This document shows, in pieces, positions 55,511 to 64,000 of a stretch of DNA of 64,000 bases. The notes below the pieces were generated by a model, which saw only the letters and a list, made by a program, of their open reading frames with translations, was not told the DNA's origin and did not search any database. Positions within the stretch are counted from its first letter, which is position 1, and each line of letters begins with the position of its first letter. The translations under genes were made by a program, and so were the position numbers. This stretch comes from Halpernia humi. GTDB taxonomy: Bacteria; Bacteroidota; Bacteroidia; Flavobacteriales; Weeksellaceae. The stretch spans positions 1-64,000 of the forward strand of contig NZ_FNUS01000003.1 of NCBI RefSeq assembly GCF_900108025.1, in the 5' to 3' direction.

Positions 55511-58039
55511 TTAATCTCTGTTTTTTAAAAGCAACCACATGCTTTTTGAAATTATTTCTGATGAATTTTTAACAGTGTAAGAATATGTAACCCAATATGT
55601 TGAAGTAGGAAGCACTCGCCTTTCAGTATTTTTACCATCCCAAAAATAATTTTCAGAATCGTTAGTTCTTTCGTAAACCTTTTTACCAAAACGGTCAAAT
55701 ATTGCTAATTTTAAATCGGAATAATCTTTTAGTAGTGAATAATTCCAAACATCATTTATTCCATCACCGTTGGGCGTGAAAACATTGGGCAACGTTACCT
55801 CAACTGGTGGCTCTAATGGTTTTTTTAATAATTTAATTTTCTTAATTATAAAACAGCCATTTGTGGTTGAAATTCGCACAAAAACTTCAGTCGGATTATC
55901 TGTTGTAAAAGCAAGTAAATTAAAGATTTCATTCACTTGGTTTTCGGCATCAGATTGCGATAGATAAAAATGAAAAGTTTCGCCATTAGTATTATTAATT
56001 ACGGAACTCAAATTATAAATGTAATTTGGATCATCAAAACTGTCATTTAAAATTTCTGATTTTACGTCTCCAATTGCTGCTGCGAAAACGGAGAAATTCA
56101 CTTTAACAACTTCATAAAATCCGTTTGCTGCGGTCATTTTATAAACCAAGCGATCATTTGCATTAAATCCCGCATTATTTGTAACTTTTATTATACCATT
56201 TTCAATCACCGCAGAACCATTATTTGGTGGTGTTAAAATCTCAAGTTTTATGAAATTCAGATTATCATTTGGTTTAGAAAACTTGGGAACAATAGTAAAA
56301 TTTGGGCAAATTTCTCCTAAATCTAAAGTAGAGATTACATAAGGGCAATCATCAACTTGAACGGGTTTTGTAGTGTAAGTAAATGTGGAATAAGACAAAA
56401 CGCAAGTGTAGGAACCTGGAACAATTGGGACATAAGTTGGCGAATTTGCACCCGGAATATCTACGCCGTTTAATTGCCATTGAAAGCCTTCAAAATCAAT
56501 ATTATTTAATGATAATAAAACTTCTTCCTGAATACAATTTCCTTTTTTTATAATATAAGGATCATTAGAAAAACCGGTGTAATGACTTGCAAAACCACGC
56601 GTATCTTCAAAATCATTTGGCGCAAGTCTTTCATGCCCGTTTAAAATATTTAAAACTAAGCCAGAATTAGCTGAAACTTTCAAATTTTCTAATGTGTTTT
56701 TTGGAATTTTTACTTGAAAATATTTGTAAGAATCTGTCCCTTTTATGTTAAACGGTCCAGTTGAAGTATTTACCGGAACATCATTAATAAAAGGAATTTG
56801 ACCTGTTGGAAGATAGATATTAAGCCTTGAATCTAAACTTACTTTTGCACCAACTTTAGAAAACTGCGGTACAAAATCTACCGTTCCGGGAAGACTAGAA
56901 TCTAAAGGCAAAACCAAATCCATGCTTTGGCAAAAAGTTCCAAAATAATTACCTTTATACTGATTTGGAGTTCCTGCTGTGAATTGGTAGCAATAAATTT
57001 TAGCTGAAGACTTCACATATAATCCAAAATTTCTTTGCACGTCACTGTTTGTGGCATCATGTTCAATAAATTTATTGGGATTACTTATAATCGTTGAATA
57101 ATACTGTCCTTTATTTAAAGTAATTGGAGTAGTTTCATCATTAAAATAAACTTTAGTATTATCTTCTGTAGCAATGATAAGCGCTCCTTCTGAACTTCCT
57201 TGCTGAGTAGAAAAACCCATCCTCAAGAAATATTCTTGCCCAAGATTTTTCACCGGGAGCGATTGGTCATAAAGCAAATTCCAAGATTGATCAAAGGCAA
57301 CTTCGCCAATATAATTTCCGTTTACAACGGAAACTGGCTGATCAGCAACAATCTCCGCTCCTATAAAATCATTAAATACATCATTGCTAAAAGCATAAGG
57401 AATATCTGCAGGATTGTAACTGTAATTATCTTTTGCACTTATTTTTATATTATAAGATTCGCCTTTGTTTAAAATAATATTAAACTGAGAATGTTTTTGT
57501 CCATCAGCAAAAACAATACGGTTTTGTTTGTTGTTCACCGTAACTTTCGTATTGTCTTTTGTAGCATAGATACTTGTAAAAAAAACACCATAGTTTTCTA
57601 CATAAGACGGTGCTGCAGCAATAAAAAAATGCTTTCCAATAGCAGTTTTTCCTTTAGAAGTAATAACTTCTTCACCCGAACTACTGCTAATTCTATAACT
57701 GGCGTAAAAACTATTAGCACCCGCAATATGCAAACCACGCGTTACAGGTTTAAATAAAAATTTGTCGCCCGTGAAATACACACTTGAACTTAGGTCATAA
57801 ACAATTGGCGAAGATTTACTGAGCATAAAACTTGCGATAACTGTATCTCCACTAAATAATTTTACTAAAAATGGCGTTTCGTGTGGTGTAGAAAGATATA
57901 TTTTTCCCTCATAAAATTCAGGCGAGCCTTCTTTTGCAAACCAGTGAATTGGCGCAAACCAATGCTCCAAATCTAGTTGTGCTTTTGCAGAAAAACTACA
58001 AAATAATATAAAAAATAGTATGACCTTTCTATGAAACAT
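55511..58039 (-). CDS. T9SS type B cargo protein, paralogue A
   Basis: An 842-residue surface protein with a signal peptide ending SAKAQ, then LDLEHWFAP, an N-terminal region resembling the IgGFc-binding-type domain (about 25-450: ATKDNTKVTV, LNKGESYNI, ADQPVSVVNGN), an Ig-like module around LNNIDFEGFQWQLNGVDIPG (about 505-560), a cadherin-like linker and a type B sorting tail (LPNVFTPNGDGINDVW, AIFDRFGKKVY, KSMWLLLKNRD). The protein at 58069-60576 is its close paralogue. The tail marks it for SprA-dependent export. A role in adhesion or colony structure is inferred. Confidence 0.9.
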   Translation of the reverse strand: MFHRKVILFFILFCSFSAKAQLDLEHWFAPIHWFAKEGSPEFYEGKIYLSTPHETPFLVKLFSGDTVIASFMLSKSSPIVYDLSSSVYFTGDKFLFKPVTRGLHIAGANSFYASYRISSSSGEEVITSKGKTAIGKHFFIAAAPSYVENYGVFFTSIYATKDNTKVTVNNKQNRIVFADGQKHSQFNIILNKGESYNIKISAKDNYSYNPADIPYAFSNDVFNDFIGAEIVADQPVSVVNGNYIGEVAFDQSWNLLYDQSLPVKNLGQEYFLRMGFSTQQGSSEGALIIATEDNTKVYFNDETTPITLNKGQYYSTIISNPNKFIEHDATNSDVQRNFGLYVKSSAKIYCYQFTAGTPNQYKGNYFGTFCQSMDLVLPLDSSLPGTVDFVPQFSKVGAKVSLDSRLNIYLPTGQIPFINDVPVNTSTGPFNIKGTDSYKYFQVKIPKNTLENLKVSANSGLVLNILNGHERLAPNDFEDTRGFASHYTGFSNDPYIIKKGNCIQEEVLLSLNNIDFEGFQWQLNGVDIPGANSPTYVPIVPGSYTCVLSYSTFTYTTKPVQVDDCPYVISTLDLGEICPNFTIVPKFSKPNDNLNFIKLEILTPPNNGSAVIENGIIKVTNNAGFNANDRLVYKMTAANGFYEVVKVNFSVFAAAIGDVKSEILNDSFDDPNYIYNLSSVINNTNGETFHFYLSQSDAENQVNEIFNLLAFTTDNPTEVFVRISTTNGCFIIKKIKLLKKPLEPPVEVTLPNVFTPNGDGINDVWNYSLLKDYSDLKLAIFDRFGKKVYERTNDSENYFWDGKNTERRVLPTSTYWVTYSYTVKNSSEIISKSMWLLLKNRD

Positions 58040-58068
58040 TTGCGTAAAGATATTTCATTTATTTAAAA

Positions 58069-60576
58069 TCATCTATTTTTTAACAAAAGCCATTGCGAGC
58101 CTTGGTAAGTTTGCTGCACAATAGGATCAAAATAAGAATAAACCACCCATAAAGTTTGCGTTTTTAATTTTTTTTGCTGTGCGCCAAGACCATTCCACTT
58201 AAAAGATGAATTTGCCGAAGTATGCTTGAATACTAATTTCCCATAACGATCAAACACTTGAAGTTGCACGTTTTCCATCGTTTTTAAAACCGAATAATCC
58301 CAAACATCATTAAAACCATCATTATTTGGCGTGAATACATTCGGGAATAAATTGCCGTTATCTGGCGACGGATAGGGCAAAAGCAAATCTATTTTTTTAA
58401 TTATAAAACAGCCGTCATTATTTTTAACCCTTACATAAACGGCGCTTGGATCTGCTGTTCCATAATTTTCGGGTGAGGAGATGGGATTGGTTTCTGCATC
58501 TGCATCGGCCAAATTTTCGTAAAAAACAAAGCTTTCATTATTTAGATTTAAAATAGCAGAAAATAAATCATAGTAATAAACCCGGTTTGCAACATTTATT
58601 GGGCGAATTTCTGATAAAACATCAGCAATTGGGCCGTGTAAAGTATTAAAAACAATTTTCACTATTTCATAAAAACCATTCGCAGCGGTAATTTTATAAA
58701 CAAATCTGTCTTTTCCTGTAAATGCGGGATTCATCGTAATTTTAAAATTTCCATTTTCTAAAACTACATTTCCGTGTTGAGGTTGGGTTAAAATTTCTAA
58801 GTTAACAATATCTAGATTTTCATTGGGCGGACTGAACTCTGGTTTTACAAAAAACACTGGACAAACATCACCAATGTCTTTTGTTGAAATAGTGTAAGGA
58901 CAATCTTTTACCGTTATTGCATCTGTTATAAAAGTAAAATCAGCATAACTTAAAGCGCATGTGTAAACTCCTGGAAGTTGCGGTTCGTAAGTTGGCAAAT
59001 TTGCTCCAGGAATATCTACGCCGTTTAATCGCCATTGGATTTTATCAAATTGTATATTGCTAACCCTTAAAAAAACCCCTTCTTGAAGGCAATTTCCATT
59101 AACAATGATGAATGGATCATTAGAAAAAGCGGTATAACTGCTGCCAAAACCCGAATATCTTTTTCCGCCGACGGCATCTACGTTGATTCCTTTATTAGAG
59201 GTAATATTTAATGTTCCACCTGCGAGCGAGGTCGTAAAATAAGACCAACCATCTTTACCGACCATTGGTGAAAAAGGTGGTTTGTATCCATTAATTTGTA
59301 CATCTGCATCAGTTGGCGCTTTTATAGAAATTTTAGTTTCAAAAAGGTTGTTTCCAATTAAATTTACAGAAGGAATTTGAACCAAATTTTCCAAATTTTG
59401 CCGCGGATCTTGCTCATAATTTTTATCTAGAGGAAAAGATAAAAGCATTCCTTCTGGGCCGAACGTTTTATCCAAAGCTCTTGGTGGTGGATGATCGTAA
59501 ATACCACCAGAAATTTGATAGACATAAACAGGTTCTGTGGTTTTAATATACATCCCTCCTGTTTCTATAACGCGTCCTAAAATATTAGAAAAATCTGGAA
59601 TATTTCCTTTAATGAATTTTATTGGGAGATAAGGTGCCGTAAAAAAAAATTCTCCAGCGTTTAAAGTTTTTGTGGGTTGGGAATCGTCATTAAAATAAAC
59701 TTTAGTATTGTCTTTGGTGGCTATAATTAAGGCGCGTTCTGTGGGGAATTTATATGGTGTCATACCGCTTACCAAAAAATATTCTTTACCAATTTTAGAA
59801 GTCGGAATGCTTTGTTCTAAAGTAATATCCGCCGGACTTTCCCCGAAATATTGACTTTCAAAATTACCATTATCCATCACAATTGGTTTATCTGAAGTTA
59901 CTTTTGCACCTATAAACGTGGCTTCATAATCATCAATACCAAGGAGAGGATCTGCATCTTTTTTTAGTGCAACTGCCATGTAAGATTCTCCTTTATTTAA
60001 AGTAAAATCCAATTCATCTGCTGTAGAACCATCAGCGAAGACTAATCTATCATCATAATTTGAAATTTTCACGTGGGTGTTATCTTGCGTCGCCATCACG
60101 GAAATTTGATAGTTTAATATCGACCGATCTTTGTCGTACACGATATTTTGTTCCATCCCGGCAAAAAATTCTTCGCCAAGTGCGGTTTTTCCTTTAGAAG
60201 AAATAACTGTAGAGGGTGAACTAGACATCCTTAAACTGGCATAGAAACTTTTTTCGCCGGCTAGGTGAAGGCCTAATTTTGAGGTTTTCATTGCCAAGCG
60301 ATTTGCCGTGGCATAAATAAGCGCATTATAATTTTTAATTTCATATCTCACCGGCTGGCTTTTGCTTACCATCACAGAATCTACAACTTGGTTATTATTG
60401 TAAATTTTTACCTGAAACGGCGTCACTTTATCGGTTGATAAATAAAGATAAAATTGCGTCATGCTTCCACCAGAACGAAAAACAGGCGGAAACCAATGTT
60501 CCAAATCCAATTGTGCTTTCGCGGAAAAACCACAAAATATTAAGAAAACGAAAAAAAGCTTTATCAGATGCTGCAC
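58069..60576 (-). CDS. T9SS type B cargo protein, paralogue B
   Basis: An 835-residue paralogue of 55511-58039, with identical layout: signal peptide to SAKAQ, LDLEHWFPP, IgGFc-binding-like repeats (ATQDNTHVKI, LNKGESYMAV), an Ig-like module with IQWRLNGVDIPGANLPTY, and a type B tail (FPNVFTPNNDGFNDVW, VFDRYGKLVF, GSQWLLLKNR). Its stop is 29 bases before paralogue A on the same strand, so the pair is probably one transcript. Local divergence is largest in the N-terminal propeller-like part. Substrate or partner is unknown. Confidence 0.9.
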   Translation of the reverse strand: MQHLIKLFFVFLIFCGFSAKAQLDLEHWFPPVFRSGGSMTQFYLYLSTDKVTPFQVKIYNNNQVVDSVMVSKSQPVRYEIKNYNALIYATANRLAMKTSKLGLHLAGEKSFYASLRMSSSPSTVISSKGKTALGEEFFAGMEQNIVYDKDRSILNYQISVMATQDNTHVKISNYDDRLVFADGSTADELDFTLNKGESYMAVALKKDADPLLGIDDYEATFIGAKVTSDKPIVMDNGNFESQYFGESPADITLEQSIPTSKIGKEYFLVSGMTPYKFPTERALIIATKDNTKVYFNDDSQPTKTLNAGEFFFTAPYLPIKFIKGNIPDFSNILGRVIETGGMYIKTTEPVYVYQISGGIYDHPPPRALDKTFGPEGMLLSFPLDKNYEQDPRQNLENLVQIPSVNLIGNNLFETKISIKAPTDADVQINGYKPPFSPMVGKDGWSYFTTSLAGGTLNITSNKGINVDAVGGKRYSGFGSSYTAFSNDPFIIVNGNCLQEGVFLRVSNIQFDKIQWRLNGVDIPGANLPTYEPQLPGVYTCALSYADFTFITDAITVKDCPYTISTKDIGDVCPVFFVKPEFSPPNENLDIVNLEILTQPQHGNVVLENGNFKITMNPAFTGKDRFVYKITAANGFYEIVKIVFNTLHGPIADVLSEIRPINVANRVYYYDLFSAILNLNNESFVFYENLADADAETNPISSPENYGTADPSAVYVRVKNNDGCFIIKKIDLLLPYPSPDNGNLFPNVFTPNNDGFNDVWDYSVLKTMENVQLQVFDRYGKLVFKHTSANSSFKWNGLGAQQKKLKTQTLWVVYSYFDPIVQQTYQGSQWLLLKNR

Positions 60577-60601
60577 CTTGTAAAAATAGCAATTAAAAAT
60601 A

Positions 60602-60626
60602 TAAAAAAAACCATCCGATTGGATGG
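60602..60626 (-). terminator. Terminator of the sigma/GIN operon
   Basis: CCATCC (60611-60616), GATT, GGATGG (60621-60626), followed on the minus strand by eight T. It lies 22 bases past the stop of the DUF4252 lipoprotein gene and closes the operon. Confidence 0.8.
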
Positions 60627-60648
60627 CGAAATAATTTTAACGAAAAAT

Positions 60649-61158
60649 TTATTTATTTGCTGTATTTATCAAGTTTGTGATGTCTTCTGGCGAAAATTTT
60701 CCACGAATGTCTATGAATACCAAATCATTCCCAGAATTGACGGTCAACATTAATTTCTTAATAAAATTACCGCTTTGCTGCGCTTTTATATTGACGTTTT
60801 CGCCGTTATGTTTGATGGACATCCAATCTTCGTAATTGTTATCTAGAAGGTTTTTTGCAAAGTTTTTGACCATTTCTGTGTTGCCATTTTCCACGGTTAG
60901 TATTTTCACTTTAGTAACTTTTCTAATTAAATTCATAACTTCTTTAGAATCTACATCATTATCATCCCGCAACGCTTTTCTAATCATCGGTTTTGCTAAA
61001 AAAAGCGGCACATTCACACTCACATAGTTGGCGTCAGAATTAGATAAATCTTCTCCGTTAAAATAGGCAATATTTGGTTTTGATGAGACCACACAAGATT
61101 GAAGCATCATAAAAAATAAGGCTAAAAAGGCGGTTTTTATAAGAATTTTTCGATTCAT
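60649..61158 (-). CDS. DUF4252 lipoprotein
   Basis: A 169-residue lipoprotein with a lipobox LQSC at about residues 19-22. The mature part is a single DUF4252 domain with the patterns PMIRKALRDDND, KVTKVKILTVENG and FIDIRGKFSPEDITNLINT. The family is of unknown function and is often encoded beside GIN-domain proteins and ECF sigma factors in Bacteroidota, as here. It lies four bases past the end of the larger DUF4252-GIN gene and is the last gene of the operon. Confidence 0.85.
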   Translation of the reverse strand: MNRKILIKTAFLALFFMMLQSCVVSSKPNIAYFNGEDLSNSDANYVSVNVPLFLAKPMIRKALRDDNDVDSKEVMNLIRKVTKVKILTVENGNTEMVKNFAKNLLDNNYEDWMSIKHNGENVNIKAQQSGNFIKKLMLTVNSGNDLVFIDIRGKFSPEDITNLINTANK

Positions 61159-61162
61159 AATT

Positions 61163-62449
61163 TTAGAATTTTACAAGTTTACCACCAGAAATTTTACTGA
61201 TATTTCCGGTTATATTTTTGGGGGTTCCTTTGTATCGAATTTTTCCACCGCTTGATGCGTCTGCTTTTAAATCCCCTGAAACATTGATGGTTAAATTTGC
61301 TGCAGAAGTGGCGTTACTTTGGGAGTTTTCAACCTCTAAATTTTGTGCATTGCAGTTTGCCGCGCTCGTTACTTCGAAATTGGCTTTATAAACTTTGCCG
61401 TTAATTGTGGCGTTGCTTCCGCTCGTGCCTTCAAAATTTAACTGGTTCGCTTTGAGGTTTGCATTTAGATTTGCGCCAGAAGTAACTTCAAAATTGGCGA
61501 GGTTCTTTACCTCAAAATCGCCATTAACCAGTGATCCAGAAGTGGTTTCAATTTTTATGTCGTTTCCTTTTAAAGTATTTAAAACCACAAAACTTGAACC
61601 TGAAGAGGTAGAAATCCTAGAAAGTTCTGGCGCCACAACATTCACAAATATTTTTTTAAAGTTCAAATTTTTGTTCGAAGGGTTTTTAATTGAAATTTTC
61701 AAAGTATTTCCTTGTACAACGGTAGAAATATACTGCAATTTATCTTCATCGGTTTCCACACGAACTTCCTGATTCTCACCCTGTGTGAAATTTACTTTTA
61801 TGCCCGAAGTTACTTCAATACCCGTAAAACTGCCGAGTTTACGCTCTTCAGAATCGCGGTTTGTAACTTTTGAATTAGAAGAATTGGTGTTTGAGTTTGT
61901 AAAAGAATTGGTGCTTGTAAAAGTTTGGGTTTCGTTCACCAATTTATTTACGTCGTCCATAGAGATTTTTCCATCGAGCATCATCAAAACAGTGTTGTCT
62001 TCTGAAGAAATATTGAGCAATAAATCATCTAAAATACCATCTTTTGCGCCAGCAGAAAGAAATTTTATCTTGTTGTCTTTGCTGTTTACAGACATTAATT
62101 CTTCATAATTCAGGCTTTTCAAAATCGAAGAAATATCGGTTTGTATTCCGGTATAATTGAGGTTGGATTTTAAACCTTTTCCATCTGCTAAATTTCCGTT
62201 TGGTTTTTCGATAATCAATATTTTTAGGCCATTTATTTTGCTTAACAATGGTTTTATTTGGTCTAATTCGCCATCGCCCAAATTCAATTTATTGAGCATG
62301 CTAAACATTGGTTTCGAAATTTTGATGGAAGTTACCCCTTCAGAATCTTGATAGCGATCAAACAATTGGTCTAATTTTTCTTTTTGGGCCGAAACAGTGG
62401 TAATTGCGGCGCAAAAAAATGCGATTATTAATGCTATTTTTTTATACAT
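61163..62449 (-). CDS. DUF4252-GIN domain protein (adhesin head-like)
   Basis: A 428-residue secreted protein with a signal peptide (ending VSAQ) and two modules. Residues about 25-185 are a DUF4252 domain (FSMLNKLNLGDGEL, GLKILIIEKPNG, VLMMLDGKISMDDVNKL). A Ser/Asn-rich linker follows, then a GIN/DUF2807 domain (about 205-428) with repeated EVTSG, ETTSGSL and EGTSGSNA parallel-beta-helix turns, resembling a putative autotransporter adhesin head. No lipobox or T9SS tail is seen. It shares the DUF4252 fold with the next gene. Confidence 0.86.
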   Translation of the reverse strand: MYKKIALIIAFFCAAITTVSAQKEKLDQLFDRYQDSEGVTSIKISKPMFSMLNKLNLGDGELDQIKPLLSKINGLKILIIEKPNGNLADGKGLKSNLNYTGIQTDISSILKSLNYEELMSVNSKDNKIKFLSAGAKDGILDDLLLNISSEDNTVLMMLDGKISMDDVNKLVNETQTFTSTNSFTNSNTNSSNSKVTNRDSEERKLGSFTGIEVTSGIKVNFTQGENQEVRVETDEDKLQYISTVVQGNTLKISIKNPSNKNLNFKKIFVNVVAPELSRISTSSGSSFVVLNTLKGNDIKIETTSGSLVNGDFEVKNLANFEVTSGANLNANLKANQLNFEGTSGSNATINGKVYKANFEVTSAANCNAQNLEVENSQSNATSAANLTINVSGDLKADASSGGKIRYKGTPKNITGNISKISGGKLVKF

Positions 62450-62476
62450 GATTTCTTTTTTTTAATTTAATTAATT

Positions 62477-63181
62477 TTAATTATCTGGGTTCAAAGTACT
62501 TAAAACCTCCGCTTGATCAACACTTCGGTTTACGTTATTTGCTAAAATCTGGAACGAATATTTCGTGACATCAATCGCGTCTTTTTCACTGGTAATTTTG
62601 TGTCCGTTGATGATGACGTATCCGCTTTCGTATTCAGGCTTTTCTTTGGATTTTTTAGAAGGTTTGTTTTCCACGTATCTCGCTACAACTTTTCTTTTCA
62701 TTCGTGCTTTTTTAGGTAAAATTTCATCTAAAACACTTTTGTTATCGGCCATTTTTTTCGGTTCTGAAACTGTTTTTACTTCTTGTGGCTCGTAAGTATT
62801 TTCTTGCAAAACCTCTACTTTTGCTTTTTTGTAAATATCGGCTGTTGCCAATTGGCTATTCACTTTTTCTTGTGCGTTTTCTTTATTATTAAACCAAAAA
62901 GCAGCGATAGAAAACATTAAAACCAAACTTGCGGCCAACCAAAGCCAGTTGAAATTTGATGATTTTGTAGCAATAGGAATTACTTTTTCATTACCCGTCA
63001 AAGCCATAAAATCGTTAAAATTTAATCGTGATTTTTCTTGCTTTTCTTGTTTTAAAGATTCAAAATAAAGCGATTCTTCCGCCGATAAATGTTCAGCGTT
63101 TTTTAATAATTGTTCTTCTGAAACGCTTGTTTCTCCGTCGTAAAATTTCTGGAGTAATTTATGATAGTGTTCTGTGTTCAT
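62477..63181 (-). CDS. One-TM protein, probable anti-sigma partner
   Basis: A 234-residue protein with a cytosolic N-terminal part (about 1-75) containing two short helices and an acidic stretch, a single membrane helix at about 77-97 (WLWLAASLVLMFSIAAFWF), and a charged periplasmic C-terminal part with KKARMKRKVV. The gene overlaps the sigma factor gene by 23 bases, the usual position for an anti-sigma factor. No zinc HxxxCxxC motif is seen, so the call is by context. It is not clearly a FecR-type protein because the C-terminal half is short. Confidence 0.6.
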   Translation of the reverse strand: MNTEHYHKLLQKFYDGETSVSEEQLLKNAEHLSAEESLYFESLKQEKQEKSRLNFNDFMALTGNEKVIPIATKSSNFNWLWLAASLVLMFSIAAFWFNNKENAQEKVNSQLATADIYKKAKVEVLQENTYEPQEVKTVSEPKKMADNKSVLDEILPKKARMKRKVVARYVENKPSKKSKEKPEYESGYVIINGHKITSEKDAIDVTKYSFQILANNVNRSVDQAEVLSTLNPDN

Positions 63182-63665
63182 AACTCATTAATTGGGTAAT
63201 TTGTGCTTTTACTTTCTGCCTTGCGCGCATAAGGTTAACTCTAACTGCGTTTTCTTCCATTTCCAAAATTTCAGAAATCTCAGAAATTTCGTGCTCTTCT
63301 ACGTCTTTTAAGTGAATCACGAGACGTTGTTTTTCTGGTAATTCATTAATATATTTTAAAATAAAATCTTTTAAATTATTGGTTTCCATCTGAAATTGTT
63401 CTGAAGTGTGAAGTTTTACTTCTGCGAAATTCATTTTTACTTGATGGTGTTTTAAACGGTTTAAGCAATCATTTTTCACACATTTTAATATGTAAGATTT
63501 AAGATTTGCATATTGTAAAAGTTCTTCTTTTTTCTGCCAAAATTTCAATAATAAATCTTGCACCAAATCTTCTGCTTCATCTGAACTTTGCAAATATTTT
63601 TTCGCAAAACGGTACATTTCATCTTTCAGGGAAAAGACCGTAGTTTCAAATGTTTGTAAAGTCAT
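63159..63665 (-). CDS. ECF RNA polymerase sigma factor
   Basis: A 168-residue group IV sigma-70 factor. The sigma-2 domain is seen as DEAEDLVQDLLLKFW (about 29-43), and sigma-4 as LPEKQRLVIHLKDVEEHEISEISEILEM with the helix-turn-helix NAVRVNLMRARQKVK. It directs core polymerase to a small regulon, presumably including its own operon. It overlaps the one-TM gene by 23 bases and heads the four-gene cluster of sigma, partner, DUF4252-GIN and DUF4252. No carbohydrate SusC/D genes are nearby, so it is not of the usual transport-linked FecI type. Confidence 0.9.
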   Translation of the reverse strand: MTLQTFETTVFSLKDEMYRFAKKYLQSSDEAEDLVQDLLLKFWQKKEELLQYANLKSYILKCVKNDCLNRLKHHQVKMNFAEVKLHTSEQFQMETNNLKDFILKYINELPEKQRLVIHLKDVEEHEISEISEILEMEENAVRVNLMRARQKVKAQITQLMSYEHRTLS

Positions 63666-63865
63666 AGTTTAGTTTCTAATATTAAGACATTTAAAGGTAA
63701 AGTTTTATTACATCTTAAAATTAAATAAAAGTGAAATTTAATTTTAATGCTAAAGTTTCCTAATTTTTAAAGGAAAAAATATCTGAAATTTTAAAATTGC
63801 ATAATTCTTGTTAAAGTATCGTTAAAACTGAAACAAGGGTACTTTTTATGCTACCAATTTATTAG

Positions 63866-63873
63866 TAAATTTG
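63866..63873 (+). promoter_or_regulatory. -7 box of the HtrA-type protease gene
   Basis: TAAATTTG ends 32 bases before ATG 63906; no TTG -33 element is clear. Confidence 0.45.
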
Positions 63874-63905
63874 AATATTAATTTTAAAAAAAAGTATATA
63901 AAGCA

Positions 63906-64000
63906 ATGAAGAACAGTTTAAAAAAATTATTACCACTTGCCATAGTAGGGGTAATTTCTGCAGGTACTACTTTTGGAGCCATTAATTATTTTGGTACTAC
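63906..64000 (+). CDS. degQ: Do/HtrA-type serine protease, N-terminal fragment
   Basis: Only the first 31 codons are inside the window: MKNSLKKLLPLAIVGVISAG, then TTFGAINYFGTT. This signal or anchor sequence closely resembles the start of flavobacterial Do-family periplasmic serine proteases. The frame runs off the right edge open. The protease is divergent from the ECF sigma operon. The assignment rests on the signal sequence alone. Confidence 0.5.
   Translation, partial: MKNSLKKLLPLAIVGVISAGTTFGAINYFGT

Noticed and set aside
61395-62108. Antisense open frames of 125 and 107 codons
   Set aside because: They are mirror images of the repetitive GIN and DUF4252 coding sequence with biased serine and phenylalanine content.

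Overview
The window is AT-rich chromosomal DNA from a member of the Bacteroidota, almost certainly class Flavobacteriia and most like Chryseobacterium and its relatives. The reasons are a full sprA gene (type IX secretion and gliding translocon), three cell-surface proteins with type B T9SS sorting tails, DUF4252 and GIN-domain proteins, an IPExxxVDY-type gene beside rnc and pyk, a Bacteroidota-style NADP malic enzyme, and repeated TAnnTTTG -7 promoter boxes. I see no rRNA, tRNA, CRISPR array, prophage or intact insertion sequence.

Layout. 1-920: a strong outward promoter at the left edge, then gcvH-vanZ on the minus strand. 1144-5353: acpP-fabF-rnc-(IPExxxVDY)-pyk, a tightly packed and partly overlapping plus-strand operon. 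5354-8207: hutG and a short aldehyde dehydrogenase embedded among several palindromic dispersed repeats. 8185-11717: a minus-strand accessory patch with paaE and paaA of phenylacetyl-CoA epoxidase, separated by tandem copies of a small unknown gene and a third decayed copy, and followed by a membrane gene broken by an in-frame stop. 11923-15400: clpB and a YdeI/DUF1801 protein, with an array of CTTTGTCAAAG palindromes between them. 15590-23349: a T9SS cargo protein with eight near-identical Ig-like repeats, a lipocalin-like protein, an M1 aminopeptidase, a small secreted protein and a dienoyl-CoA-reductase-like SDR.

23656-38493: sprA, ruvA, cydBA, a 45-residue membrane protein, maeB, a BadF/NAGK-type kinase and a small coiled-coil protein, all minus strand. 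38684-42730: a plus-strand membrane operon (GtrA, PlsC-like acyltransferase, sugar MFS transporter with a large soluble insert, DUF3810). 43524-46356: a minus-strand group (two paralogous membrane proteins, AI-2E transporter, DUF3820). 46492-50339: pabB-pabC for folate (probably leaderless), menD for menaquinone, and a small membrane protein. 50446-55341: a prolyl oligopeptidase and a YncE-propeller/phosphoesterase protein. 55511-60576: two tandem paralogous T9SS cargo proteins. 60649-63665: an ECF sigma factor, a one-TM partner, a DUF4252-GIN protein and a DUF4252 lipoprotein, an apparent self-contained envelope regulon. 63906-end: the first codons of an HtrA/DegQ-type protease.

Most genes are flavobacterial housekeeping or envelope genes. 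SprA would export the three T9SS cargo proteins; cydAB and menD fit a menaquinone-based respiratory chain. The less ordinary material is the rich set of dispersed palindromic elements, a ~65 bp element found just upstream of two unrelated genes, the broken phenylacetate locus with its small tandem gene family, the internally repeated adhesin, and the sigma/GIN operon. No clearly new multi-gene system stands out beyond these candidates.
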